Assembly: GCA_003522145.1 (NCBI GenBank)
Contig: DPGD01000011.1
Span: 1-6,244, forward strand
From: Clostridiales bacterium
GTDB lineage: Bacteria > Bacillota > Clostridia > Oscillospirales > CAG-272
Length of the DNA: 6,244 bases
Reading direction: 5' to 3'
How positions within the stretch are numbered: position 1 is the stretch's first letter; every line of letters begins with the position of its first letter. Below, piece after piece: positions 1-5,755 of the stretch. A program made the position numbers and the translations under genes. The notes beneath the pieces were generated by a model. It was not told the origin of the DNA. It saw nothing but the letters and a program-made list of their open reading frames with translations, and made no database searches.

Positions 1-1149
1 TCGGCTTCGGTCGGTATTCTGCAGGCCCTTGCGGGAAGCGGGCTTCTGCCGTTGTCGGCCTGTATGCCTCTGATCCTCGGCATCAATGTGGGTGCCAGCT
101 CCCCGGTGCTGTTCTCCATGTTTGGCGGCACCCGAAACGGCAAACGAACGGCATGGAGCTATCTGATTTCCAACATTTTGTGTATTCCCATAATTTACAT
201 CCTATACATTCCCCTGAGGATGATCTTCGGTCTGGAATTCATGGACGAGGGCGGCACGGTGCTGACGATCGCCCTTCTGAATACCGCTATGCGTGTGCTG
301 GCAGCCCCCTTTCTTCTGCTCGGATACAAGCTGATTGAAAAGATCTGCTATCTGCTGGTGCCGGAGAAGGGTGATGAAAAGGAGGATATGGATGAGATCG
401 ACTGTCTGAACGACAGCTTGCTGAACTATACCCCGGTTGCTCTGGAAAAGGCGAATACGGCGGCACTGAAGATGCTTGAGATCTCCAAGAAAAATCTTTT
501 GCGCGCCATCAATCTGTTGCGGGACTACGATAAGGAAAAGTTCCAGAAGGTTCAGACAAAGGAAGCATTGGTCGACAAATACGAGGACAAACTGAACAAT
601 TTCGTTGTAAAAATGAGTAAGAAGGAGCTGACTTCGGTTCAGCAGGGCAAGGTTTCGGAGCTGCTCAATGCAGTAGGAGACTTTGAGCGCCTCAGCGACC
701 ATGCGGTGAATCTGTCAGAGGTGGCGCAGGAGATCAATGAAAAGAAGGTGGTGTTCTCTGAGGAAGCCCGGAAAGAGATCGATCAGCTTATTGAGGCTGT
801 TACCGAGATTCTGTTGCTTTCGGAAAGCAGCTTTAACGGCAGCGACCCCCAGGCGGTATACCGGATAGAGCCGCTGGAAGAGGTGATCGATATGATGTGC
901 AAATACTTGAAAGCCAGACATATCGAACGCTTACAGCGGAATGAGTGCACGATTCTTGCAGGATTTATTTTCAACGATCTGCTGGGGAATCTGGAGCGGG
1001 TGGCCGACCATTGCTCCAATATCGCTTTCTGCGTACAGCACGGAAGCAACATCAATGCCGAGGAACATAAGTATGCCGAAGCGGTGGTTAACAGCGCCAC
1101 CTTTAAGCGGTACTGTGAGGAGTATCAGCAGAAGTACATGACCTTCTAA
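1..1149 (+). CDS. Na/Pi cotransporter family protein with PhoU-like domain (partial, 5' end missing)
   Basis: The reading frame is open from base 1, so the 382 residues seen are the C-terminal part of a longer protein and the TTG/ATG codons near 52 are not its start. Visible residues 1-110 are hydrophobic with several membrane segments. They open with SASVGILQALA and continue to PLILGINVGASS, which matches the second QSSSA-type repeat and following GxNIGT-type loop of the NptA/YjbB sodium-dependent phosphate transporter family. The rest, about residues 125-382, is charged and helical with two PhoU signatures, ERLSDHAVNL (about 229-238) and ERVADHCSNIA (about 332-342), which mark a tandem three-helix PhoU domain facing the cytoplasm. 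Such proteins are thought to move phosphate with sodium, with the PhoU part regulating flux or sensing phosphate status. The N-terminal transport repeat is outside the window. The gene ends with TAA and a strong terminator follows, so it is a separate unit from the genes downstream. Family assignment is firm; the substrate is inferred. Confidence 0.88.
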   Translation, partial: SASVGILQALAGSGLLPLSACMPLILGINVGASSPVLFSMFGGTRNGKRTAWSYLISNILCIPIIYILYIPLRMIFGLEFMDEGGTVLTIALLNTAMRVLAAPFLLLGYKLIEKICYLLVPEKGDEKEDMDEIDCLNDSLLNYTPVALEKANTAALKMLEISKKNLLRAINLLRDYDKEKFQKVQTKEALVDKYEDKLNNFVVKMSKKELTSVQQGKVSELLNAVGDFERLSDHAVNLSEVAQEINEKKVVFSEEARKEIDQLIEAVTEILLLSESSFNGSDPQAVYRIEPLEEVIDMMCKYLKARHIERLQRNECTILAGFIFNDLLGNLERVADHCSNIAFCVQHGSNINAEEHKYAEAVVNSATFKRYCEEYQQKYMTF

Positions 1150-1204
1150 GTCCGGATAGCGAAAGTGAAAAATGAAGAATGGGTCCGGGAACGGACTGAA
1201 AAGG

Positions 1205-1242
1205 AGCGGTTGTTGCATTTTTTCCTGCAACAACCGCTTTTT
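1205..1242 (+). terminator. Rho-independent terminator after the phosphate transporter gene
   Basis: A perfect 13-bp inverted repeat (AGCGGTTGTTGCA at 1205-1217 with TGCAACAACCGCT at 1226-1238) encloses an 8-base loop and runs into five T residues (1238-1242). It lies 55 bases after the transporter stop codon. On the minus strand the same stem is followed by CCTTTTC, so it may also weakly stop transcripts from the convergent nitroreductase gene. Confidence 0.9.
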
Positions 1243-1301
1243 GGGTATATGACAGAAGCAAGAAGCCCGGAGCGGCTCCGGATCGCATCCCGTTGCCAAA
1301 T

Positions 1302-1823
1302 TCAGGTGCGGACGATATACCCCGGTTTTCTCGGCAACGGCGGGCGAATACCGTTCTCTGCGGCGTAGCCCAGAATGCAGTTTCCCACGCCCACCATCCG
1401 TTCAGGCAGACCCCATTGTTTCAGCAATTCCTTTCCTTCAGGACCTTCAAAAACCTCTTTGGCTCTGAAAATGTAGCAGGAATTTACCCCAACCGCCTGT
1501 GCGGCATTCAAGAGGTTGCCCATTACCAAAGCCCCATCGTAAAGATAGGTAGGAATCTGGGGATCGGCAAGAACGATGAGCAGGGTGGGCGCACCGTAAA
1601 AGGGATCGCCTGTGCTTCCCATCACGGCGGCGTTCAGGCGGGAAATCTTTTCTAACAGCTCGGGTTTTTGCACGACCACGATCACCGGACTCTGTCGGCC
1701 CATGCCGGTTGGAGCATAGGTGCCGGCTTCCAGAATGGCACTTAATTTTTCTTCCTCAATTTGCTGTGCAAGATATTTGCGGCAGCTGCGGCGGTTTTTC
1801 AGATCTACCAGAGTTTCTTTCAT
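1302..1823 (-). CDS. Nitroreductase family protein (FMN-dependent oxidoreductase)
   Basis: The product is 173 residues, the usual size for the short clostridial branch of the nitroreductase superfamily. These enzymes are normally FMN-binding homodimers that pass electrons from NAD(P)H to nitro compounds, quinones or other acceptors. Visible family marks are RRSCRKY at residues 11-17 (FMN phosphate contact of the RRSxRxF type), APTGMGRQSP at 37-46 (the position of the family APSxxNxQP stretch), a central helix with GNLLNAAQAVGVNSCY, and GNCILGY at 147-153 near the C-terminus. The ATG at 1821-1823 is preceded by AAGGAA about 11 bases upstream, and a promoter lies at 1856-1884. It is divergent from cysK and convergent with the transporter gene, so it appears to be a single-gene unit. 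The physiological substrate cannot be read from the sequence. Confidence 0.87.
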   Translation of the reverse strand: MKETLVDLKNRRSCRKYLAQQIEEEKLSAILEAGTYAPTGMGRQSPVIVVVQKPELLEKISRLNAAVMGSTGDPFYGAPTLLIVLADPQIPTYLYDGALVMGNLLNAAQAVGVNSCYIFRAKEVFEGPEGKELLKQWGLPERMVGVGNCILGYAAENGIRPPLPRKPGYIVRT

Positions 1824-1855
1824 GGCAAAAGCGGTTCCTTTCTTTGTTTTCTCTT

Positions 1856-1884
1856 ATTATATCACGGATTTTTTTCCTGCGCAA
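1856..1884 (-). promoter_or_regulatory. Promoter of the nitroreductase gene (extended -10)
   Basis: Read on the minus strand, a perfect TATAAT (1856-1861) is preceded by TGA, giving an extended -10 element. A poor -35 match, TTGCGC (1879-1884), lies 17 bases further upstream. The extended -10 may compensate for the weak -35. The start codon is 33 bases downstream of the -10. The element does not overlap the palindromes at the cysK promoter, so joint control is possible but not evident. Confidence 0.6.
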
Positions 1885-1907
1885 TAAAAAATCCTGCTTT
1901 TTTCAAA

Positions 1908-1930
1908 ATACCTATTGACAGGATAGGAAT
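1908..1930. promoter_or_regulatory. Putative Rrf2-type operator 1, over the cysK -35 box
   Basis: Palindrome ATACCTAT - N7 - ATAGGAAT, in which 7 of 8 arm positions pair (only 1910/1928 fails). It contains the entire -35 box. The CC and GG pairs are separated by 13 bases, the same spacing as in the published E. coli IscR site consensus sequences as I recall them. The likely ligand is the Rrf2 protein encoded at the end of the same operon; this is inference from architecture and context. Confidence 0.6.
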
Positions 1931-1943
1931 TGTATGCTATAAT
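1915..1943 (+). promoter_or_regulatory. Sigma-A promoter of the cysK-iscS-iscU-mnmA-rrf2 operon
   Basis: TTGACA at 1915-1920 and TATAAT at 1938-1943 are both perfect consensus hexamers with a 17-base spacer, and TGC directly before the -10 adds an extended -10 element. Transcription should start near 1950, giving a leader of about 45 bases with no room for a riboswitch or T-box. A promoter this strong needs a repressor to be adjustable, which fits the two palindromes laid over it. Confidence 0.9.
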
Positions 1944-1961
1944 CCTACCAAGAAAGTAGGA
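1943..1961. promoter_or_regulatory. Putative Rrf2-type operator 2, over the cysK transcription start
   Basis: TCCTAC (1943-1948) and GTAGGA (1956-1961) form a perfect 6-bp palindrome around a 7-base centre. It begins on the last base of the -10 box and covers the expected +1 site near 1950. It shares the CCTAY-N7-RTAGG plan and CC-N13-GG spacing with operator 1, and the two centres (1919 and 1952) are 33 bp apart, about three helical turns. A dimer bound here would block RNA polymerase. Confidence 0.65.
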
Positions 1962-1994
1962 AATTAAAAAATTAAGGAATCAGGAGGAAGGGTT

Positions 1995-2927
1995 ATGTCC
2001 AGAATTTATACTTCCGCCGATCAGTTGATCGGCAAAACTCCGCTTTTGGAGTTGACTCACATAGAAAAGGAACTGGGGCTGAAGGCAAGGATTCTTGCGA
2101 AGCTGGAATACTTCAATCCGGCAGGATCGGTGAAGGATCGGATTGCCAAGGCAATGATTGATGATGCCGAAAAGACGGGCCGGCTGAAGAAGGGTTCTAC
2201 CATCATCGAACCCACTTCCGGCAACACCGGAATCGGTCTGGCGTCTGTCGCCGTTGCAAGAGGGTATCGGATCATTATTGTAATGCCGGACACCATGTCT
2301 GTGGAGCGTCGGCAGCTGATGAAGGCATACGGAGCGGAGCTGGTGCTGACGGAAGGTGCCAAGGGCATGAAGGGAGCCATTGCCAAGGCTGAAGAGCTGG
2401 CAAAGGAGATTCCCGACAGCTTTGTGCCCGGTCAGTTCGTCAACAAAGCCAATCCTCAGGCGCATTTTGAAACGACCGGTCCCGAAATTTATGAGGATAC
2501 CGATGGAAAAGTGGACTACTTTGTGGCAGGAGTGGGCACCGGCGGCACCGTCACCGGGGTGGGCAAATATCTGAAATCCAGAAATCCCGCCGTGAAGGTG
2601 GTGGCCGTAGAGCCCAAGTCCTCGGCAGTGCTGTCTACCGGTGTGGCCGGATCTCACAAGATCCAGGGAATCGGTGCCGGATTTGTTCCCGAGGTGCTGG
2701 ATACAACGGTATACGACGAGATCATTCCGGTGGAAAATGAAGAGGCTTTTGCCACCGGCAAGGAAGTTGGCAGAAAGGAAGGGGTGCTGGTGGGCATTTC
2801 CTCCGGAGCTGCGGTTTTTGCTGCCATTCAGGTGGCAAAGCGGCCTGAAAACGAAGGAAAAACCATTGTGGTGCTGTTGCCGGATACGGGCGACCGGTAT
2901 CTGTCTACGCCCCTGTTTGCCGACTGA
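1995..2927 (+). CDS. cysK: Cysteine synthase (O-acetylserine sulfhydrylase)
   Basis: The 310-residue product is full length for the CysK family of cytoplasmic PLP enzymes, which make cysteine from O-acetylserine and sulfide. Motifs run in order: GKTPLLEL (13-20); NPAGSVKDR (41-49), with Lys47 the expected PLP Schiff-base lysine; EPTSGNTGIGLA (72-84), the substrate-binding loop; VGTGGTVTG (181-189), which holds the PLP phosphate; GISSGA about 80 residues later, whose serine contacts the PLP ring nitrogen; and PDTGDRYLST near the C-terminus. The ATG is preceded by a perfect AGGAGG (1982-1987) seven bases upstream. It is the first gene of the operon, directly behind the strong promoter. The protein contains no cysteine residue. 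In Bacillus, CysK also binds the Rrf2 regulator CymR; whether it does so with the regulator encoded downstream is unknown. The family is certain, and CysK is preferred over CysM or cystathionine beta-synthase because of its length and motifs. Confidence 0.95.
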   Translation: MSRIYTSADQLIGKTPLLELTHIEKELGLKARILAKLEYFNPAGSVKDRIAKAMIDDAEKTGRLKKGSTIIEPTSGNTGIGLASVAVARGYRIIIVMPDTMSVERRQLMKAYGAELVLTEGAKGMKGAIAKAEELAKEIPDSFVPGQFVNKANPQAHFETTGPEIYEDTDGKVDYFVAGVGTGGTVTGVGKYLKSRNPAVKVVAVEPKSSAVLSTGVAGSHKIQGIGAGFVPEVLDTTVYDEIIPVENEEAFATGKEVGRKEGVLVGISSGAAVFAAIQVAKRPENEGKTIVVLLPDTGDRYLSTPLFAD

Positions 2928-2952
2928 GTGTTGAAAGTGAAAACTGTCGATG

Positions 2953-2984
2953 GGAGCTGGCGCAAACTGCTTTGCGCCAACTCC
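2953..2984 (+). promoter_or_regulatory. Stem-loop between cysK and iscS
   Basis: GGAGCTGGCGCAAA (2953-2966) and TTTGCGCCAACTCC (2971-2984) pair over 14 positions with a single C-A mismatch and a CTGC tetraloop; two G-T pairs could extend the base. It is followed by TGTAATCTTGG rather than a T run, so it is not a standard intrinsic terminator. It may protect or process the cysK mRNA end, or partly attenuate read-through, separating cysK levels from those of the Fe-S genes. I see no convincing promoter in the remaining bases before iscS. Confidence 0.7.
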
Positions 2985-3001
2985 TGTAATCTTGGATAGA
3001 G

Positions 3002-3007
3002 AAAGGA
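3002..3007 (+). promoter_or_regulatory. iscS: Ribosome binding site that decides the iscS start
   Basis: AAAGGA lies only 3 bases before an in-frame TTG at 3011 but 9 bases before a GTG at 3017. The wider spacing and the better start codon favour GTG at 3017. No in-frame ATG lies upstream of the conserved YADNAATT segment. Confidence 0.6.
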
Positions 3008-3016
3008 AAATTGAGT

Positions 3017-4210
3017 GTGAGCACTTTTGTTTATGCGGACAATGCGGCTACCACAAAAATGAGCCCTGTTTCCCTTGAGGCCATGCTTCCCTATATGGAG
3101 TCCTGCTTCGGAAATCCTTCCAGCCTTCATTCGGCAGGGCAGAAAGCCAAAGAGGCGCTGACCGAGGCACGGGGGGAGATGGCCGCTCTTTTGGGGTGCA
3201 GTCCCAAGGAAATATATTTCACCTCCGGCGGCAGTGAAGCGGATAATCAGGCGATTCTTTCGGCGGCCGCACTTGGCGCCAGAAAAGGAAAAAAGCACAT
3301 TCTTTCCACAGCCTTTGAGCATCATGCGGTATTGCATACCCTTGAAAAGCTGAAAAGGGAAGGGTTTCAGGTGGAATTGCTGGATGTGCATTCCCATGGG
3401 AACATTTCTGCAGAGGAAGTGAGAAGGGCCATCCGGGAGGATACCTGTCTTGTTACGGTGATGTATGCCAACAACGAGATCGGGTCTGTGCTTCCTATTG
3501 CGGAGATCGGAGAGGTATGCCGGGAAAAGGGTGTGATTTTTCACACCGATGCCGTACAGGCGGCAGGGCACCTGCCTATTGATGTGGGAAAGGAACACAT
3601 TGATATGCTTTCCCTTTCGGCCCACAAATTTCACGGACCGAAAGGTGTTGGAGCGCTGTATGTCCGCAGTGGCATTCCCCTGGTTCCGCTGATTGAAGGG
3701 GGCGCACAGGAACGGGGAAAGAGAGCCGGCACCGAGAATGTTCCGGCCATTATGGGCATGGCCGCCGCATTGAAGGATGCTGTAGAGCATTTGGAGGAAA
3801 ATGCCGCAAAAGTTTCGGCGTTGCGGGACAGACTGATTGAGGGGCTGTCGAAAATTCCCCATTCGTCGCTGAACGGAGATTCATTAAACCGGTTGCCCGG
3901 AAATGTGAGCTTCTGCTTTGAAGGAATCGAGGGGGAGAGCCTTCTGCTGCTGTTGGATCAGAAGGGCATTTGTGCCTCCTCCGGCTCTGCCTGTACCTCC
4001 GGCTCCCTGGATCCGAGCCATGTGCTGTTGGCCATCGGCAGACCTCATGAAATTGCCCATGGCTCTTTAAGGCTGTCGCTCTGTGAAACCAACACCGAAG
4101 AGGAAGTGGACTATATGCTTGAGGAAATTCCCAAGGTAGTAGAGTATTTGAGAAATATGTCTCCCCTGTGGAAGGACAAGGCGGAAGGAAAAAAGAAGTT
4201 TGTTTTGTAA
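3017..4210 (+). CDS. iscS: Cysteine desulfurase, IscS/NifS type
   Basis: This PLP enzyme converts cysteine to alanine and holds the released sulfur as a persulfide, which it passes to IscU for Fe-S clusters and to MnmA for tRNA thiolation. With the GTG start it has 397 residues, close to E. coli IscS. Motifs are YADNAATT (6-13), TSGGSEADN (69-77), EHHAV with catalytic His103 (101-105), ANNEIG (151-156), HTDAVQ with the PLP-contacting Asp178 and Gln181 (176-181), SLSAHKFHGPKG with PLP lysine Lys204 (199-210), RAGTEN (236-241), and SSGSACTSG with active-site Cys326 (321-329). The loop around Cys326 has the IscS/NifS (group I) form, not the SufS form. The C-terminus has the MSPLW segment of clostridial homologues and then a basic tail, KDKAEGKKKFVL. 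A TTG at 3011 is an alternative start adding two residues. It lies 89 bases after cysK and 17 before iscU. Confidence 0.95.
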   Translation: MSTFVYADNAATTKMSPVSLEAMLPYMESCFGNPSSLHSAGQKAKEALTEARGEMAALLGCSPKEIYFTSGGSEADNQAILSAAALGARKGKKHILSTAFEHHAVLHTLEKLKREGFQVELLDVHSHGNISAEEVRRAIREDTCLVTVMYANNEIGSVLPIAEIGEVCREKGVIFHTDAVQAAGHLPIDVGKEHIDMLSLSAHKFHGPKGVGALYVRSGIPLVPLIEGGAQERGKRAGTENVPAIMGMAAALKDAVEHLEENAAKVSALRDRLIEGLSKIPHSSLNGDSLNRLPGNVSFCFEGIEGESLLLLLDQKGICASSGSACTSGSLDPSHVLLAIGRPHEIAHGSLRLSLCETNTEEEVDYMLEEIPKVVEYLRNMSPLWKDKAEGKKKFVL

Positions 4211-4227
4211 GGAAAGGAGAACAGACG

Positions 4228-4659
4228 ATGGCGTTGTACAGTGAAAAGGTCATGGACCATTTTACCCATCCCCGGAATGTGGGTGTGATCGAGAACGCTG
4301 ACGGCGTGGGCGAAGTGGGCAATGCCAAATGCGGCGATATCATGCGGATCTATCTGAAGATTCAGGATGGCATCGTTGAGGATGTAAAATTTGAAACCTT
4401 CGGGTGCGGCTCGGCGATTGCTTCCAGCTCCATGGCCACCGAAATGATCAAGGGCAAACCTTTAAGCGAGGCTTTGCTTCTGACCAACAAGGCGGTGGCG
4501 GAGGCCTTGGACGGTCTGCCGGCACACAAGATGCACTGTTCGGTTTTGGCGGAGGAAGCCATCAAAGCGGCGGTGAAGGATTATTACGATAAAAACGGTA
4601 TAGAATACGACAGCAAGCAGTTTGCTTCCTTGGACGGTTGCGCTCATTGTCATGAATAA
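4228..4659 (+). CDS. iscU: Fe-S cluster assembly scaffold, IscU/NifU N-terminal type
   Basis: The 143-residue protein is the scaffold on which Fe-S clusters are built from IscS sulfur. The three cluster cysteines are in place: NAKCGD (Cys35, Asp37), FGCGSAIASSS (Cys60) and HKMHCSVLAEEA (Cys104). The N-terminus MALYSEKVMDHFTHPRNVG is the standard NifU-like opening, and ATG 4228 has AAAGGAGA seven bases upstream; the frame extends further upstream, but only into the end of iscS. The LPPVK motif that binds the HscA chaperone in proteobacteria is LPAHK here, in keeping with the absence of hscA/hscB nearby. After the core comes a tail of about 20 residues ending DGCAHCHE, with Cys138, His140, Cys141 and His142 as possible metal or sulfur ligands. 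The gene lacks the SufU zinc-site insert and the middle and C-terminal domains of full-length NifU. Its last 8 bases overlap mnmA. Confidence 0.94.
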   Translation: MALYSEKVMDHFTHPRNVGVIENADGVGEVGNAKCGDIMRIYLKIQDGIVEDVKFETFGCGSAIASSSMATEMIKGKPLSEALLLTNKAVAEALDGLPAHKMHCSVLAEEAIKAAVKDYYDKNGIEYDSKQFASLDGCAHCHE

Positions 4660-5755
4660 AAAGGTTCTCGTTGCCATGAGCGGCGGCGTGGATTCGACGG
4701 TTGCGGCGTTTCTTTTGAAAGAAAGAGGATACAAATGTCTGGGTGCGACCATGCATTTGTATTCCAATGAGGACGCCGGAGTGTGCCGAAGCAAAACCTG
4801 CTGTTCCCTGAATGATACAGAGGATGCAAGAGATGCGGCGTGCCGGCTGAAAATTCCCTTTTATGTTTTCAATTTTCAGGAGTGCTTCCGGAAGGAAGTC
4901 ATCGGGCGGTTTACGGACAGTTATTTCTCGGGACGCACGCCCAATCCCTGCTTGGATTGCAACAGGTATGTAAAGTTTGACCGTTTTTTTGAACGGGCAA
5001 GGATTCTGGGGTGCGATCACATTGCCACCGGACACTATGCCCGGATTGAAGAAAACGGGGAAGGCTATGTGCTGAAAAAGGCACTGGATCCGCAAAAGGA
5101 CCAGAGCTATGTGCTGTATACTCTGACGCAGGAGCAGCTTGCTCACACGATTTTTCCTTTGGGCAATCTGAAAAAGGAGCAAACAAGGGCACTGGCCGCG
5201 GAGCAGGGCTTTCTGAATGCCCGGAAGCCGGACAGCCAGGATATTTGTTTCGTCCCGGACGGTGACTATGCAAGGATCGTGGAACTGCACTCCGGGAAAA
5301 GTGCCCCTCCCGGAGACTTCATTTCCCTGTCGGGAAAGGTTCTGGGGCGGCACAAGGGAATCATTCACTACACGGTGGGACAGCACAAGGGACTGGGCCT
5401 TTCTACCTCAAAAAAGCTGTATGTGGGAAGAATTCTCAAGGAAAGCAACCGTGTGGTGCTCTGTGAGGAAGAAGAGCTTTACAGAAAAGAGGCTCTTGTG
5501 CGGGAAATGCACTGGATATCAGGAAAAGCCCCGGAAAAGCCGATATTCTGCAAAGTAAAGATCCGCTATCGGCAGGAAGAGCGGCCGGCCACGGTTTTTG
5601 CGCAGGAGAACGGTTTCTGCCGGATTCTGTTCGACGAACCCCAGCGGGCGATTACTCCCGGCCAGGCGGCGGTGCTTTATTCGGACGATGTGGTTTTAGG
5701 CGGAGGGGAGCTGTGGGAAGCTCCCGAATTTGAAGAAAGGACCGAAAGGATATGA
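4652..5755 (+). CDS. mnmA: tRNA-specific 2-thiouridylase
   Basis: MnmA adenylates U34 in the tRNAs for Lys, Glu and Gln and replaces its oxygen with sulfur supplied by IscS. The 367 residues match the family length. The ATP PP-loop SGGVDST is at 10-16, TGHYAR at 126-131, KDQSYVL at 149-155, the second catalytic cysteine in DSQDICF (Cys199) and YTVGQHKGLGL in the central domain, with a C-terminal beta-barrel ending near PGQAAVLYSDDVVLGGG. The first catalytic region reads TPNPCLDCN, so Cys103 is joined by Cys100 where E. coli has Asp99. Residues 50-51 are also a CC pair. The start at 4652 is chosen because MNKKVLVAMSGGVDS is the usual family N-terminus. It overlaps the iscU end by 8 bases and has no good ribosome binding site of its own, so translation is probably coupled to iscU. 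Four bases overlap the next gene. Confidence 0.95.
   Translation: MNKKVLVAMSGGVDSTVAAFLLKERGYKCLGATMHLYSNEDAGVCRSKTCCSLNDTEDARDAACRLKIPFYVFNFQECFRKEVIGRFTDSYFSGRTPNPCLDCNRYVKFDRFFERARILGCDHIATGHYARIEENGEGYVLKKALDPQKDQSYVLYTLTQEQLAHTIFPLGNLKKEQTRALAAEQGFLNARKPDSQDICFVPDGDYARIVELHSGKSAPPGDFISLSGKVLGRHKGIIHYTVGQHKGLGLSTSKKLYVGRILKESNRVVLCEEEELYRKEALVREMHWISGKAPEKPIFCKVKIRYRQEERPATVFAQENGFCRILFDEPQRAITPGQAAVLYSDDVVLGGGELWEAPEFEERTERI

Noticed and set aside
1183..1196. Small hairpin GTCCG-GGAA-CGGAC with a GNRA-type loop
   Set aside because: Only five base pairs, between a stop codon and a strong terminator; no sign of a conserved RNA.
1267..1281. Hairpin CCGGAG-CGG-CTCCGG downstream of the nitroreductase gene
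   Set aside because: Six base pairs with a 3-base loop, followed on the minus strand by GCTTCTTGC rather than a T run. It is too weak to call a terminator, though it could contribute to 3' end formation.
1293..1655. Plus-strand open frame across the nitroreductase gene
   Set aside because: No ribosome binding site or domain; the minus-strand frame carries the FMN motifs.
1866..1903. Repeated TCCTGC next to A/T runs between the divergent promoters
   Set aside because: Short homopolymer-rich sequence. It may act as an UP-like or curved element, but no precise site can be defined.
1944..1994. Search of the cysK leader for a T-box, SAM or other riboswitch
   Set aside because: The leader is only about 45 bases, A-rich and without stable stems apart from the operator palindrome; too short for those elements.
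1980..2657. Open frame of 225 codons on the minus strand inside cysK
   Set aside because: It would run through the cysK ribosome binding site and start, and its translation resembles no protein; a shadow frame.
2828..3862. Long open frame of 344 codons on the minus strand
   Set aside because: It lies antisense to cysK/iscS, spans their junction, has no ribosome binding site or recognisable domain, and both plus-strand genes show every catalytic motif. It is a codon-bias shadow.
4562..5386. Open frame of 274 codons on the minus strand
   Set aside because: Antisense to iscU and mnmA, with low-complexity, family-less translation; a shadow of the real genes.
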